Position numbers and translations under genes: made by a program. From positions 124,001-188,000 of the forward strand of contig NZ_JBDWXV010000008.1 in assembly GCF_039982735.1 (NCBI RefSeq): a DNA stretch of 64,000 bases, given 5' to 3'. Of the stretch, positions 54,274-62,710 are shown in pieces; the first letter of the stretch is position 1; each line of letters begins with the position of its first letter. The notes below the pieces were generated by a model. The model saw nothing but the letters and a program-made list of their open reading frames with translations, did not search any database and was not told the DNA's origin. This DNA comes from Saccharospirillum sp039982735. GTDB taxonomy: Bacteria > Pseudomonadota > Gammaproteobacteria > Pseudomonadales > Natronospirillaceae.

Positions 54274-55295
54274 ACCCAGTCCAGGATCACCTTGCCGGAC
54301 TGGCCGCTGCGCATAATGTCGAAGCCTTCCTGAAAATCGGCGACGGGCAAGGTGTGAGTAATCATCGGTTTCAGGTCCAGACCCGATTGAATCAGTCCGG
54401 CCATTTTATACCAGGTTTCAAACATCTCCCGACCGTATATGCCTTTCAGCTCAAGCCCCTTGAATATCACCTGACTCCAGTCAATGGCCATCTCTTCACC
54501 GGGAATACCCAGCAGCGCCACCTTGCCACCGTGGTTCATCGACGCCAGCATGGAACGAAAGGCACTGGGCACGCCCGACATTTCCAGGCCAACGTCAAAC
54601 CCCTCGGTCATGCCGAGGCTGGCCATTACGTCTTTGAGGCTCTCGTTGGCCACGTTAACGGTACGGGTAGCCCCCATACGTTTTGCCAGTGCCAGACGGA
54701 AATCATTCACATCGGTGATCACAATGTTCCGGGCGCCAACATGACGGGCCACGGCGGCGGCCATCATGCCAATCGGCCCTGCGCCGGTAATCAGCACATC
54801 TTCCGCTACCAGGTTGAAACTCAGGGCGGTGTGTACCGCATTGCCGAACGGATCAAAAATAGCGGCCAGTTCGTCACTGACGTCGTCGGGCAACTTAAAC
54901 GCATTGAACGCCGGTATCACCAGATACTCGGCAAAGGCCCCGGCACGGTTCACCCCGACGCCAACGGTATTGCGACACAGATGGCGACGCCCGGCACGGC
55001 AGTTTCGGCAATAGCCGCAGGTAATATGGCCTTCGCCACTGACCCGGTCGCCAATGGCAAAGCCGGTAACTTCCTCGCCCATGCCGACGACTTCGCCAAC
55101 ATACTCATGGCCGGTAACCAGTCCCAGAGGCACGGTGTTTTGCGACCACTGATCCCAGTTGTAAATGTGCACATCGGTGCCGCATATTGCGGTCTTGCGA
55201 ATGCGAATCAGCAGGTCGTTGTGACCCACCTCGGGCTCATCGACCTCGGTCATCCAGATACCGGCTTCCGGGTACAATTTGGCAAGCGCTTTCAT
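54270..55295 (-). CDS. tdh: L-threonine 3-dehydrogenase
   Basis: 341 residues, identical in length to E. coli Tdh. A zinc medium-chain dehydrogenase oxidising threonine to 2-amino-3-ketobutyrate with NAD. The catalytic zinc Cys lies in AICGTDVHIYNWDQWSQ, followed by GHEYVGEV; four structural-zinc Cys are in CGYCRNCRAGRRHLC, and the NAD loop is GAGPIGMMAAAV. It follows kbl by 12 bases. Confidence 0.97.
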   Translation of the reverse strand: MKALAKLYPEAGIWMTEVDEPEVGHNDLLIRIRKTAICGTDVHIYNWDQWSQNTVPLGLVTGHEYVGEVVGMGEEVTGFAIGDRVSGEGHITCGYCRNCRAGRRHLCRNTVGVGVNRAGAFAEYLVIPAFNAFKLPDDVSDELAAIFDPFGNAVHTALSFNLVAEDVLITGAGPIGMMAAAVARHVGARNIVITDVNDFRLALAKRMGATRTVNVANESLKDVMASLGMTEGFDVGLEMSGVPSAFRSMLASMNHGGKVALLGIPGEEMAIDWSQVIFKGLELKGIYGREMFETWYKMAGLIQSGLDLKPMITHTLPVADFQEGFDIMRSGQSGKVILDWV

Positions 55296-55307
55296 AACGA
55301 GGACTCC

Positions 55308-56492
55308 TTAAATAAGCGACAGTTCACGACCGACCTCGGTGAACGCAGCGATGGCAACATCCAATTGCTCCCGGGTAAGCCCGGCACTCATTTGAGTACG
55401 AATGCGCGCGGCACCCTGAGGCACCACAGGGTAACTGAAACCGATCACATACACACCGCGCTGCAGCAACTTGTCCGCCATGGTGCTGGCGACGGTCGCA
55501 TCGCCAACCATCACCGGAATGATCGGATGATTGGCACCGGCGAGTGTGAAGCCTGCGGCTTCCATCTGTTCCCGAAAGTAGCGGGTGTTGTCCCAGAGTT
55601 GCCGGCGAAGGTCACCACCCTGCTCGATCATATCGAGCACTTCCAGGCTGGCAGCCGCAATACTCGGCGACAACGAATTGGAAAACAGATAAGGGCGTGA
55701 GCGCTGACGCAACCAGTCGACAATGGGTTTTGCCGCTGCCGTATAGCCGCCACTGGCACCCCCCAGGGCTTTGCCCAGAGTGCCGGTGATGATATCAACC
55801 CGATCCATCACCCCATGAAACTCGGGCGTTCCACGACCGTGCTCGCCCATAAAGCCCACCGCATGGCTGTCGTCGACCATAACCAGGGCGTCATATCGCT
55901 CCGCCAGATCGCAAATACCGGTCAGGTTGGCGACCACGCCATCCATCGAGAACACCCCATCTGTCACAATCAGGCGGTACCGTGCCGACTGACTTTGCTG
56001 CAGACAGTGCTCGAGCTCAGCCAGGTCATTGTTGCTGTAGCGAAACCGGCGTGCCTTGCACAGGCGCACGCCATCAATAATGGAGGCGTGGTTGAGCGCA
56101 TCAGAAATGATGGCATCCTGGTCATTCAGCAAGGTTTCAAACAGCCCGGTATTGGCGTCGAAACAGCTGGAATACAAGATGGTGTCTTCCATGCCGAGAA
56201 AGTCGCTCAGGCGCTGTTCCAGTGCTTTGTGAACATCCTGGGTACCGCAAATGAACCGTACCGAGGCGACGCCGAACCCAAACTCATCGAGCCCCTGCTT
56301 AGCGGCGTCAACCAACGCCGGACTATTGGCCAACCCCAGGTAATTGTTGGCACAGAGGTTCAATACTGTCCCTCCGTCGGTCGTCACCTGCGCCCCCTGG
56401 GGGGAATGAATGATGCGCTCTGTTTTGTACAGACCCTGAGTTTTCAGATCGGCCAGGGCCTCAGGCAACTGTTGAATGAGTGATCGGGACAT
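55308..56492 (-). CDS. kbl: 2-amino-3-ketobutyrate CoA ligase (glycine C-acetyltransferase)
   Basis: 394 residues from the ATG at 56492, with GGAG seven bases upstream; the frame stays open for 53 more codons but that part does not resemble Kbl. This PLP enzyme splits 2-amino-3-ketobutyrate with CoA into glycine and acetyl-CoA, completing threonine breakdown with Tdh. Motifs: NLCANNYLGLANSP, DDSHAVGFMGEHGRGT and the PLP-lysine segment ITGTLGKALGGASGGY. Confidence 0.96.
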   Translation of the reverse strand: MSRSLIQQLPEALADLKTQGLYKTERIIHSPQGAQVTTDGGTVLNLCANNYLGLANSPALVDAAKQGLDEFGFGVASVRFICGTQDVHKALEQRLSDFLGMEDTILYSSCFDANTGLFETLLNDQDAIISDALNHASIIDGVRLCKARRFRYSNNDLAELEHCLQQSQSARYRLIVTDGVFSMDGVVANLTGICDLAERYDALVMVDDSHAVGFMGEHGRGTPEFHGVMDRVDIITGTLGKALGGASGGYTAAAKPIVDWLRQRSRPYLFSNSLSPSIAAASLEVLDMIEQGGDLRRQLWDNTRYFREQMEAAGFTLAGANHPIIPVMVGDATVASTMADKLLQRGVYVIGFSYPVVPQGAARIRTQMSAGLTREQLDVAIAAFTEVGRELSLI

Positions 56493-56760
56493 GAAACAAC
56501 TCCGGTAATTGGTAAGGGAACATCCCAGCTCGATGATGCGGCCACCCTGGGGAAACGACTCAAAGGGATGCACATGGGCCGCTGGGTTGATTTGTCTGTA
56601 GGTTCTCAGACCCGCCTGCGAAAGGCGACCTGCCGCCCATGAATAGAACACACTGTTCCTTAATGCGCTTGTAAGCCTGCCGCTACAGCCGTAATACCCG
56701 GCACTTGAGACCTGATATCTGTATAAAAACCATAAAAATCTAATCTACCACTGTTCTATT
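56493..56760 (-). promoter_or_regulatory. Structured leader region upstream of kbl-tdh
   Basis: The minus strand upstream of kbl contains hairpin potential: CGCCT-TTCGC-AGGCG, GTCTG...CAGAC, and GCGGCC pairing with GGCCGC 36 bases on, which competes for bases with CCCAGC...GCTGGG just before the ribosome site. I compared it with glycine and TPP riboswitch motifs and found no match. It could be an attenuator or an unrecognised leader. The rest of the 578-base gap to the next gene (to 57070) is AT-rich and without a supported gene. Confidence 0.35.
56646..56658. promoter_or_regulatory. 13-base palindrome upstream of kbl
   Basis: GAACA-CAC-TGTTC is a perfect inverted repeat 154 bases before the kbl start. 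It has the form of a dimeric regulator site; the protein is unknown. Confidence 0.35.
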
Positions 56761-57070
56761 TGACCTAAAGATTTGAATTCCATCACAAAAATCGCTTCAA
56801 TAGCATCCGCTCCATGTCGTACACAATCGCGCATCGCCAGAACAATCCGACAGAACAAAGACTGCGTAGGATCGATACGACAAGAAACCCTGTAGATCAG
56901 TGACAAATCAGCGCATGCAGTAGCAATTGTCATGCGGGTCAACTAGCATTGAGTGCGTGAGTGACGTAACGATGGCGTGACATCTTACCCTTTTCAACCC
57001 GCCATGAAACTCACACACAGGAATCTTTGGCCGACTGAGATTGCGGTCATCGTGGGACAACGAGGGAACT

Positions 57071-57256
57071 ATGGATCAAAAGCTGGAAGAGCTTGAACAG
57101 GCTATTGTTGAAGCCGAAGAAGCAAAACGCCAGTTCGTTAGAGAAAACCCTAATGGGACTGGGAGCAAAGAAGATCGTATGCGCTTGTACAATGATGTCG
57201 AACGCGCGCGTAAAGCTTTGCGTGACTACAAACGCATGAACCCCCATTTGCTGTAA
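57071..57256 (+). CDS. Small 61-residue helical protein, unknown
   Basis: From the ATG at 57071 with GAGGG five bases upstream. The peptide is highly charged and almost wholly helix-forming (MDQKLEELEQAIVEAEEAKR then RLYNDVERARKALRDYKRMN), with a short break at NPNGTGS, so a two-helix hairpin is likely. No signal or membrane span. Composition and ribosome site support a real gene; no family recognised. Convergent with the MFS gene. Confidence 0.65.
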   Translation: MDQKLEELEQAIVEAEEAKRQFVRENPNGTGSKEDRMRLYNDVERARKALRDYKRMNPHLL

Positions 57257-57298
57257 ATCGCCCTAATTGCCGTTCGGGCACTGCGCCTGCCCTCTGTG

Positions 57299-58639
57299 TT
57301 ACTGCACAGCGGGCAGGCGGGCGCACATCAACGCCGCCATGACAGACAAGCCGCTCAACAGTAGGATGACCGCCAGCGGCGACCACAGATCACCGAGCAA
57401 ACCAAACAGTCCGCCGATCAGCATGATCACACCTACCACGGTATTGCTGACCGCCACGTAGCTGGCCCGATTGGACTCTGTTGCCATATCGACCAGATAG
57501 GCTTTGCGGCCCAGTCGAACGCCCCCGTGACAGATCATGATAATCCCATACGCCAGACTCAGACCCGCCAGATGAGCCACGCCGGATAACCAGGCAGCAC
57601 TCGCCCAGGCCAGTAAGCTTGCCAGCGCAGCCCCGCACGCAGCCACCGCCATAACGCTCTGACTGGAACGGTCACTGAAACGCCCCCAGACGCCCGACGA
57701 CAACGAGGCTGCCAGCCCGCTAATGATGATCAGTGCACCCAAGCCAAGCCCGCCACCCTCAGACTGTTGGACCATCACCACATAAAATGGCGGCATCAGT
57801 GCAACACTGAGCAATGCCGACCGGGATAATACAAAAAACCGGAAGGTCGAATCGGTCCGTAATAGCCCCAATTGCTGCCAGGCAACGGACCAGCCATTAC
57901 CTCCGCCTTCGGTTGCGCCTGGCGCCTCCTCAATGGCGGTAAACGCCAGCATGGCGAGCCACCAGAACAGCGTCGCCACCAGCAACAGCCCGAGCAGCAG
58001 GGCGGGCTTTTCACTCAGGTTTGGGACGCCGGTGAGCACCAGCCCGAACCCCAAGACAGCGAGGCCCGACACCGAGGCACTGTAACCCATCACCGTTCCG
58101 CGCCGGCTCTTGGAGACGGCTTTGCCCAGAACATCTTTCGCCGACACCGAACACAGACCTCGTGCCAGGCTATAAAACACCAGACCCAACAGCATCCAGA
58201 TGCCTGCGACCAGCCCCTCACTGAACAGGGCGGCTACCGCCATGGTTAGCAAGGCCAGAGAGGACACCGCGGCTCCTACCAACCAGACGGGTTTGCGATA
58301 GGCCCGCCCGCGAACATAGGCCGCCACCAGCAACTGGGGAATCAGCACTCCCGCTTCGCGTATCGGCACCAGAAAGCCGATCAGAACCAGCGGCACGCCC
58401 AGAGCGCTCATTAACCACGGCAAAATGAGGCGGGCGCTGCTCAGCTCATCGGCTATCTTGCTGAAGGTATTGGCCACCAGGTAGGCAAAGAAATTGCGGG
58501 GCTGGTGCCGGCAGGCCGTTTCCGGAATGTCTTTGCATACCCTGGCGTCCTCTTCACCGACTACCTGCTCATAGGCCCAGCCCAGCGCACGTTTTACCGG
58601 GCGGCCTTCAGCCTGTTCGGAAGGCGTTGATTGCGCCAT
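57299..58639 (-). CDS. Major facilitator superfamily transporter
   Basis: 446 residues. About 55 soluble N-terminal residues (with CRHQPRNFFAYLVANTFSK before the first span) are followed by eleven or twelve hydrophobic spans with a central cytoplasmic loop around 220-240 (EEAPGATEGGGNGW). A loop RFSDRSSQ after a span resembles the MFS motif A position. Substrate unknown. It stands alone between two strand switches. Confidence 0.75.
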   Translation of the reverse strand: MAQSTPSEQAEGRPVKRALGWAYEQVVGEEDARVCKDIPETACRHQPRNFFAYLVANTFSKIADELSSARLILPWLMSALGVPLVLIGFLVPIREAGVLIPQLLVAAYVRGRAYRKPVWLVGAAVSSLALLTMAVAALFSEGLVAGIWMLLGLVFYSLARGLCSVSAKDVLGKAVSKSRRGTVMGYSASVSGLAVLGFGLVLTGVPNLSEKPALLLGLLLVATLFWWLAMLAFTAIEEAPGATEGGGNGWSVAWQQLGLLRTDSTFRFFVLSRSALLSVALMPPFYVVMVQQSEGGGLGLGALIIISGLAASLSSGVWGRFSDRSSQSVMAVAACGAALASLLAWASAAWLSGVAHLAGLSLAYGIIMICHGGVRLGRKAYLVDMATESNRASYVAVSNTVVGVIMLIGGLFGLLGDLWSPLAVILLLSGLSVMAALMCARLPAVQ

Positions 58640-58993
58640 GTGTGGCCTCTCTCTCTACAACAAGGACAACAGCCAACCACGGCGTCGGCTGGCAAGGAAC
58701 CGCCAACTCTATCGATTCACCGCCCTCCGGGCCAACCTTAACGGTATAAAGACGGGTGTTAGGCGTACTGGCAGGTCGGGTTGCAAGCATTGGCGTCGGC
58801 TGCGCTGGCATGGTTTAATACCCCCTGAAAGACCGTTGTGCTGCACTCTGACCGGGCGTGCAGTTGACTTCGTTAGCGCCAAGCTCGCTTAAAGCAACAG
58901 TAAAACAATAACTCACGACTACAACGACACATTGCAGCCGATGATCAAAACTATCCCTCGTGTTTGCCTTGTCCCGATAAAAAAGGATCACTC
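58640..58993. other. Divergent intergenic region, no gene seen
   Basis: 354 bases between the MFS gene and dctQ, which diverge; it must hold both promoters. I see no convincing -35/-10 pair, terminator or RNA gene. Short open frames in it overlap the MFS start on the other strand and lack ribosome sites. Confidence 0.5.
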
Positions 58994-59542
58994 ATGAAAA
59001 GCCTCGCGTTCGTGGTCAGGCTCTGTTGCCTGCTGAACCGATTCCTGGGCCAGGTATTTTCCTGGCTGACGCTGGGAATTGTACTGGTATGCTTCACCGT
59101 CGTTGTCATGCGATATGTCTTTTCGACTGGCTCGGTCCTGATGCAGGATCTGTATGTCTGGATGAATGGCGTCATGTTTATGGGAATCGCTGGCTACACC
59201 TTGCTCCGTGAAGGCCATGTGCGCGTCGACGTGTTTTACCGGACTGCCCCTATTAAACGAAAGGCTCTGGTTGACCTGTTTGGCTGCCTGGTGTTTCTGT
59301 TTCCCTTTATCATCACCATCAGTCTGTATGCCTACCCCTATGTCGCCCGGTCCTGGCGCTTCATGGAAGGCTCATCCAATTACGGGGGCATGCCGGGCCT
59401 TTATGTTGTTAAGTCGTTCATTATCGTCTTTGCCATTGTGGTCGCAATTCAGGCTTTGGCCATGATCGGGCGCAGCATTCTGGTATTGGCTAACCGACAG
59501 GAACTGGTACCTGAAGATTATCGTTACGGGGAGAACGTCTGA
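58994..59542 (+). CDS. dctQ: TRAP transporter small membrane subunit (DctQ family)
   Basis: 182 residues from the ATG at 58994 with AAAGGA seven bases upstream. Four membrane spans (about 20-42, 53-73, 92-112, 134-156) with the conserved RYVFSTGSVLMQDLYVWMNGVMFMGIAGYTLLREGHVRVD compressed region typical of DctQ (only part quoted: EGHVRVDVFYR). DctQ pairs with DctM in sodium-driven solute uptake. Its TGA overlaps the dctM ATG by one base. Confidence 0.9.
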   Translation: MKSLAFVVRLCCLLNRFLGQVFSWLTLGIVLVCFTVVVMRYVFSTGSVLMQDLYVWMNGVMFMGIAGYTLLREGHVRVDVFYRTAPIKRKALVDLFGCLVFLFPFIITISLYAYPYVARSWRFMEGSSNYGGMPGLYVVKSFIIVFAIVVAIQALAMIGRSILVLANRQELVPEDYRYGENV

Positions 59543-60933
59543 TGGAAGTAACGTTGTTGGGCGAAATCCTCGCGCTCGTCATGTTCTTTGCCGTTATCGG
59601 TGTGCTAATGCTCGGTTTCCCGGTGGCATTTTCGCTGGCTGGCACCTCGCTGATATTCGCGGCCATTGCCCACTTTCTGGGCGCGCTTGATCTGTCGAAC
59701 TTATCGAGTGTTGCACCACGCTACATGGGCATCATGCTGAACGAGGTACTGGTTGCGGTACCCTTGTTTATTTTTATGGGGATGATGCTGGAGCGTTCCG
59801 GCATTGCCGAAAAATTGCTGATTACCATGGGCCGACTGTTTGGCGACCTGCGCGGCGGTCTCGGCTTATCGGTGATTCTCGTGGGGGCTTTGCTCGCCGC
59901 CTCTACCGGTATTATTGGCGCCACAGTAGTTACCATGGGCTTGCTGTCCCTGCCTGCGATGCTGAAAGCCGGTTACGACCCCAAACTGGCAACCGGGGTT
60001 ATTACCGCCTCTGGCACGCTCGGCCAGATCATTCCGCCCTCTACCGTTCTGATTTTCATGGGCGATATGCTCTCGGGCATCAACAGCCAGGTGCAAATGT
60101 CGCTGGGCAACTTTGCACCCACGCCGGTCTCCGTCGGCGACCTGTTTGCCGGTGCCTTCATACCCGGCATGATGCTGATGGGCATCTACATGCTGTACAT
60201 GATCTTCAAGGCCGTGCGTCAACCCGACAGCTGTCCGGCCCTGGTCATGACGGCCGAAGAAAAGTCCCGGTTGCTGAAGGATGTGTTCACTACGCTGCTG
60301 CCTCCACTGGTACTGATCATTGCGGTGCTCGGTTCCATTCTGGGTGGCATTGCCACACCAACAGAATCGGCCTCGGTAGGCGCTATTGGTGCCATGGTAC
60401 TGGCTGCTTTCCAACGCAAACTGACCTACAGCAATTTGCGTCAGGTTATGTACGCGACGGCGAATACCACCACCATGATCTTCATCATTCTGATCGGTGC
60501 GACCGTCTTCTCTCTGGTATTCCGAATGATGGGAGGTGAAGAACTGGTCAGCGACTTCCTTAACAGCCTGCCCGGTGGCCAGTTAGGCGCCATTCTGTTC
60601 GTGATGCTGCTGATGTTCCTGCTTGGTTTCATCCTGGATACCTTTGAAATCATCTTTCTGGTGTTGCCGATCACCGCACCCATTCTGCTGATGATGGGCG
60701 TAGAGCCTGTCTGGCTGGGGGTGATCGTCGCGGTCAATCTGCAAACCAGCTTCCTGACGCCACCCTTTGGTTTCGCGCTGTTTTATCTGAGAGGCGTCGC
60801 ACCCGATTCTGTCTCGACCATGACCATTTACAAGGGCGCTGTTCCCTTTGTGTTCCTGCAACTGATCGTGATCGTGTTGCTGGTGGTCTTTCCACAACTG
60901 GTTACCTGGCTGCCGTCTCTGATCTATAACTAA
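59542..60933 (+). CDS. dctM: TRAP transporter large membrane subunit (DctM family)
   Basis: 463 residues, at the long end for DctM (often about 425). Twelve to fourteen spans; LVAVPLFIFMGMMLERSG, AASTGIIGATVVTMGLLSLPAML, GQIIPPSTVLIFMGD and GGIATPTESASVGAIGA are the conserved DctM segments. It forms the sodium-coupled channel with DctQ and receives ligand from a DctP protein, encoded here in the opposite direction just downstream. Confidence 0.93.
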   Translation: MEVTLLGEILALVMFFAVIGVLMLGFPVAFSLAGTSLIFAAIAHFLGALDLSNLSSVAPRYMGIMLNEVLVAVPLFIFMGMMLERSGIAEKLLITMGRLFGDLRGGLGLSVILVGALLAASTGIIGATVVTMGLLSLPAMLKAGYDPKLATGVITASGTLGQIIPPSTVLIFMGDMLSGINSQVQMSLGNFAPTPVSVGDLFAGAFIPGMMLMGIYMLYMIFKAVRQPDSCPALVMTAEEKSRLLKDVFTTLLPPLVLIIAVLGSILGGIATPTESASVGAIGAMVLAAFQRKLTYSNLRQVMYATANTTTMIFIILIGATVFSLVFRMMGGEELVSDFLNSLPGGQLGAILFVMLLMFLLGFILDTFEIIFLVLPITAPILLMMGVEPVWLGVIVAVNLQTSFLTPPFGFALFYLRGVAPDSVSTMTIYKGAVPFVFLQLIVIVLLVVFPQLVTWLPSLIYN

Positions 60934-60954
60934 AAGCCCGCCAATAAGCAGCTT

Positions 60955-60978
60955 CGGGTTATCGACGTCGATAACCCG
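60955..60978. promoter_or_regulatory. 24-base perfect palindrome between dctM and dctP
   Basis: CGGGTTATCGAC followed directly by its reverse complement GTCGATAACCCG, with no loop. It lies 22 bases past the dctM stop and just before the shared terminator. It could be a protein-binding site or an extra hairpin on the dctM mRNA. Confidence 0.5.
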
Positions 60979-60983
60979 CCCAT

Positions 60984-61013
60984 AAAAAAACCCGGCACAG
61001 GCCGGGTTTTTTT
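60984..61013. terminator. Bidirectional intrinsic terminator between dctM and dctP
   Basis: A run of seven A, CCCGGC, loop ACAG, GCCGGG, then seven T; functional in either direction for the two convergent transcription units. Confidence 0.92.
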
Positions 61014-61028
61014 GAGCCTGGGCTCGTA

Positions 61029-62132
61029 TTACATCTGGAAGTACTTCTGACGGGCGGTCAGGAAGGCACCGTCAACCTGTTCGGTACGGGTGCGCAACAA
61101 AGCCAGTGCTTCGAAGTAGCTTTCAGTGGTCTTACGCACCAGGGCGTCATCGCTGTCGCGCAATTCACCCAGAACTTCCTTGGCGGCTTCGGCACCAGCC
61201 TGCAATACTTCTTCAGGGAAGTATTTAACCTGAACCCCATGCTGTTCCACCAGAGTGCGCAGAGCGATCGGGTCGTTGGCGTAGAAATCCGAGGCTACCT
61301 GGTCGTACTCGGCCTGACAGGCAAACTCGACAATTTGTTGCAGGTCGCGCGGCAATGCCTCGAACTTGGACTTGCTGACCACCGCTTCGGTCGCCAGGCC
61401 CGGCTCGATAAAGCTCGGCATGTAATAGTTCTTGGCAATCTGGTAGAAACCCAGTGCCAGGTCGTTGTAGGGGCCAACAAATTCAGCGGCATCCAGTGCA
61501 CCGGATTGCAATGCCTGGTAAATCTCACCACCGGCCATGTTTACCACACTGGCGCCCAGCTTTTCCCATACCTGGCCGCCCAAACCCGGGGTCCGGAATT
61601 TCAAACCCTGAATATCTTCCAGGCTGTTGATTTCTTCGCGGAACCAGCCACCGGCCTGAGTACCGGTGTCACCCGACAAAAAGCCTTTTACGCCAAACTG
61701 ATCGTAAATTTCATCCCAGATTTCCTGGCCACCCATGTAACGAACCCAGGCCGCCAGTTCGCGGGACGTCATGCCATACGGCACACCGGTAAAGAAGGAC
61801 GTGGCCCGGCTCTTGTTCTGCCAGTAGTAGGCAGCGCCGTGGCTCATCTCGGCAGACCCTTCAATAACCGCATCAAACGCACCCAAAGGCGGCACCAGTT
61901 CACCAGCCGCATAGACCTGTACCGTCAATCGGCCATTGGACATGGCGGTAATACGATCAGCAAGGCGTTGCGCACCCACACCCAGACCCGGGAAGTTCTT
62001 CGGCCAGGTGGTTACCATACGCCAGGTAATGCGGTCTTCAGCCAGTGCCGGAGTGCCAATGGTGGTCGCTGCCGCCACGCTACCTGCGCCGATCAAGCCT
62101 TTTTTGATGACGTCACGTCTTTTCATGTTCAA
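61029..62132 (-). CDS. TRAP transporter solute-binding protein (DctP family, TakP-like)
   Basis: 367 residues. The N-terminus MNMKRRDVIKKGLIGAG followed by a hydrophobic stretch and TPALAED is a twin-arginine (Tat) signal, cleaved near residue 31. The DctP fold shows in WRMVTTWPKNFPGLGVGAQRLADRI, the ligand-binding FRTPGLGG Arg (about 180) and the AGGWFREEI segment, which recalls the alpha-keto acid/lactate TakP group. It presumably serves dctQM. Encoded convergently rather than in the same operon. Confidence 0.88.
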   Translation of the reverse strand: MNMKRRDVIKKGLIGAGSVAAATTIGTPALAEDRITWRMVTTWPKNFPGLGVGAQRLADRITAMSNGRLTVQVYAAGELVPPLGAFDAVIEGSAEMSHGAAYYWQNKSRATSFFTGVPYGMTSRELAAWVRYMGGQEIWDEIYDQFGVKGFLSGDTGTQAGGWFREEINSLEDIQGLKFRTPGLGGQVWEKLGASVVNMAGGEIYQALQSGALDAAEFVGPYNDLALGFYQIAKNYYMPSFIEPGLATEAVVSKSKFEALPRDLQQIVEFACQAEYDQVASDFYANDPIALRTLVEQHGVQVKYFPEEVLQAGAEAAKEVLGELRDSDDALVRKTTESYFEALALLRTRTEQVDGAFLTARQKYFQM

Positions 62133-62710
62133 CTCTCCATCATGGGGTCAGGGAGGTACTCAACACGTGTCTGCTGACTGCTATCTTACCGGAGTGCGAA
62201 TGCGAGTCAGAGCGACCGGGTTACCGACCTCAATGTTCCAGTTTTTTATTGTGGTTAGTCGGGGAAAACCGACACGGCCGTTTACCTCTATGGGAACGAT
62301 CCGGCACCGTGTTATCCCGCATCGGAGTGAGCTTGCGAGCCGTTTATAATTTTAATGGCCTGCGACGACTCCAGAACGCCGGGCCTTAGAATACCCCGCA
62401 GCCTGCCATATCTCAATTCAGTTTAGCCCGCATTGCCCGGTTTCGCCTGCTCCTTTAGTGGTAACCCGTGAAAGTTGCCCAGCTCCGACTCGTTGAAGGT
62501 CACCAGCGGCCTTTGGACTTGCACCGACTTCAATAGCCAGCCAGTATGACGCTACCAGGCCGGGCTTAACCGCAACTGAATACTCTGCGAGCGGTTTCAC
62601 CGATCCCGGTGACTGGTAAAGCGGTAACAACAATAAAAACAGGATGGACTGCCGATACAGCGTCAGGCGTTGTACAGCGAGCAGAGTCATCAGGCAATTG
62701 AGGGATACAC
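62133..62710. other. Divergent intergenic region between dctP and pntA, no gene seen
   Basis: 578 bases holding the promoters of two divergent genes. A TATAAT lies at 62345-62350 on the plus strand but without a matching -35 (TCGGAG at 17 bases). Short open frames here show no recognisable domain or ribosome site. No RNA gene recognised. Confidence 0.5.

Noticed and set aside
54264..55700. 478-codon open frame on the plus strand opposite tdh and kbl
   Set aside because: It is antisense to two clearly conserved genes, shows no known domain and has His/Gln-rich composition typical of antisense frames in GC-rich DNA.
56493..56700. Glycine riboswitch before kbl
   Set aside because: None of the conserved glycine-riboswitch core strings could be aligned; only generic hairpins are present.
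61239..62177. 312-codon open frame opposite dctP
   Set aside because: Shadow of dctP; no ribosome site or recognisable domain.
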